7,031 nt of DNA from Marinagarivorans sp. UBA5868 (GTDB lineage Bacteria; Pseudomonadota; Gammaproteobacteria; Pseudomonadales; Cellvibrionaceae): NCBI GenBank assembly GCA_002432095.1, contig DJFQ01000185.1, positions 15,263 through 22,293 of the forward strand, given 5' to 3'. A model generated the notes under the pieces. The model made no database searches. It was not told where the DNA came from and saw only the letters and a list, made by a program, of their open reading frames with translations. Made by a program: the position numbers and the translations under genes. This document shows positions 6,208 through 7,031 of this stretch, in pieces; position 1 is the stretch's first letter, and each line of letters opens with the position of its first letter.

Positions 6208-7023
6208 ATGAAATGCGTCTCCTTCAACGTCAATAGCGTGCGTCTCCGCCTCCATCAGATCGCCGCCATCATCGCCCACCACCAGCCGGATTTTATCGGC
6301 CTGCAGGAAACGAAAGTCACCGATGGTGATTTTCCGGTGGAGGAAATCAAAAGCATGGGTTATCACGTCGAATACTTTGGCCAGAAAACCCATTACGGTG
6401 TCGCACTCTTGTCCAAGCATCCATTTTTGCAGGTAGCTAAAGGATTTGTCGGCGATACGCCGGACGATCAAAAGCGCTTTATCAGCGGCACTTTCCAAAC
6501 CGACGACGGCAATACTCTGCATATTCTCAATGGCTATTTCCCTCAGGGGGAAAGCCAAGATCATCCGCTGAAATTTCCTAACAAACGTCGTTATTACGCC
6601 GATCTTTTGGCTCATTTGGATGATCGTCATGGCAACGACGATCGGCTGATCGTCATGGGTGATATGAATGTGTCTCATACCGACCTGGATATCGGTATAG
6701 GCGAGGATAATCGCAAACGCTGGCTGCGCACGGGGAAATGCAGTTTCCTGCCGGAGGAGCGCGAATGGTTGCAGAAAGTCTTGGATTGGGGTTTGGTGGA
6801 TACGTTTCGCAGCCTGCACCCGGAAGAAGCCGACCGTTTTAGCTGGTTCGACTATCGCAGTCGCGGCTTTGAAGCAGACCCCAAACGCGGCCTGCGCATC
6901 GACCTGATTCTCGCCAGCCGAAATCTGGCTGATCGCTGTGTGGATGCCGGTATCGACTACACCATCCGCGCGATGGATAAGCCCTCTGACCACTGCCCGA
7001 TTTGGGCCGAGTTTCGTTACTAA
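6208..7023 (+). CDS. xthA: Exodeoxyribonuclease III (AP endonuclease)
   Basis: This cytosolic DNA repair enzyme of the exonuclease-endonuclease-phosphatase fold cuts DNA 5' to abasic sites and removes 3'-blocking groups and nucleotides in base-excision repair. It has 271 residues against 268 in E. coli XthA and aligns with it throughout. Active-site residues can be placed: Asn7 (SFNVN), Glu34 (GLQETK, metal ligand), Tyr110 (NGYFPQGES), Asp152 and Asn154 (MGDMNVS), Asp232 (RIDLIL) and the Asp261-His262 pair (PSDHCP). The block from [14 protein letters not shown] to PEEREW is almost identical to E. coli. ATG 6208 gives the family's usual N-terminus; the ribosome site is weak (a GAG about 8 nt upstream). 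It follows the prc terminator and probably has its own promoter. The stop lies 8 nt before the window end, so no downstream gene is visible. Confidence 0.97.
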   Translation: MKCVSFNVNSVRLRLHQIAAIIAHHQPDFIGLQETKVTDGDFPVEEIKSMGYHVEYFGQKTHYGVALLSKHPFLQVAKGFVGDTPDDQKRFISGTFQTDDGNTLHILNGYFPQGESQDHPLKFPNKRRYYADLLAHLDDRHGNDDRLIVMGDMNVSHTDLDIGIGEDNRKRWLRTGKCSFLPEEREWLQKVLDWGLVDTFRSLHPEEADRFSWFDYRSRGFEADPKRGLRIDLILASRNLADRCVDAGIDYTIRAMDKPSDHCPIWAEFRY

Positions 7024-7031
7024 GGCATCTG

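Noticed and set aside
6166..6993. Long minus-strand open frame (275 codons) covering xthA
   Set aside because: It is exactly antisense to a clear exonuclease III gene, resembles no family, and is explained by the codon use of the real gene.

Overview
The window looks like chromosomal DNA of a Gram-negative gammaproteobacterium, probably marine or environmental. The basis is a Prc-type periplasmic protease and an exonuclease III that both resemble the E. coli proteins along their whole length, a DUF3391/HD-GYP protein, and an outer-membrane-type lipoprotein with a PKD domain. No mobile element, phage gene, tRNA, rRNA or CRISPR array was seen. Genus-level assignment is not possible from reading alone.

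Left half (1-3478, minus strand, read right to left). An HD-GYP cyclic-di-GMP phosphodiesterase-like gene (3478-2198) overlaps by 8 nt a cytosolic PAS-PAS sensor histidine kinase gene (2205-673). The kinase starts at GTG, with a strong Shine-Dalgarno inside the end of the HD-GYP gene, so the pair is very likely one translationally coupled operon. After about 100 bp holding a weak terminator-like hairpin comes the N-terminal 190 codons of a secreted lipoprotein (572 to beyond 1). It has a PKD domain followed by a segment resembling the region before the catalytic domain of some secreted serine peptidases. No response regulator gene lies in the window.

Centre (3479-3937). This 459-bp divergent intergenic region has no convincing gene. 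It holds a perfect 7-bp-arm inverted repeat just upstream of the HD-GYP start, a 10-bp palindrome, a short tandem direct repeat, two small hairpins before the protease gene, and a 40-codon open frame that is only a weak gene candidate.

Right half (3938-7023, plus strand). The tail-specific protease gene prc/tsp ends in a textbook intrinsic terminator. xthA (exonuclease III) follows and probably has its own extended -10 promoter that starts inside the terminator T-tract. These two are standard housekeeping functions: periplasmic proteolysis and base-excision repair.

The least ordinary part is the coupled HD-GYP/kinase pair. The HD-GYP protein keeps GYP and nearly all metal ligands, but the HD diad reads His-Glu and the nearby Lys is Trp. 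The kinase carries a Cys cluster in its first PAS domain. Together they suggest a cytosolic signalling module linking a possible redox or metal cue to cyclic-di-GMP binding or turnover; this is inference.
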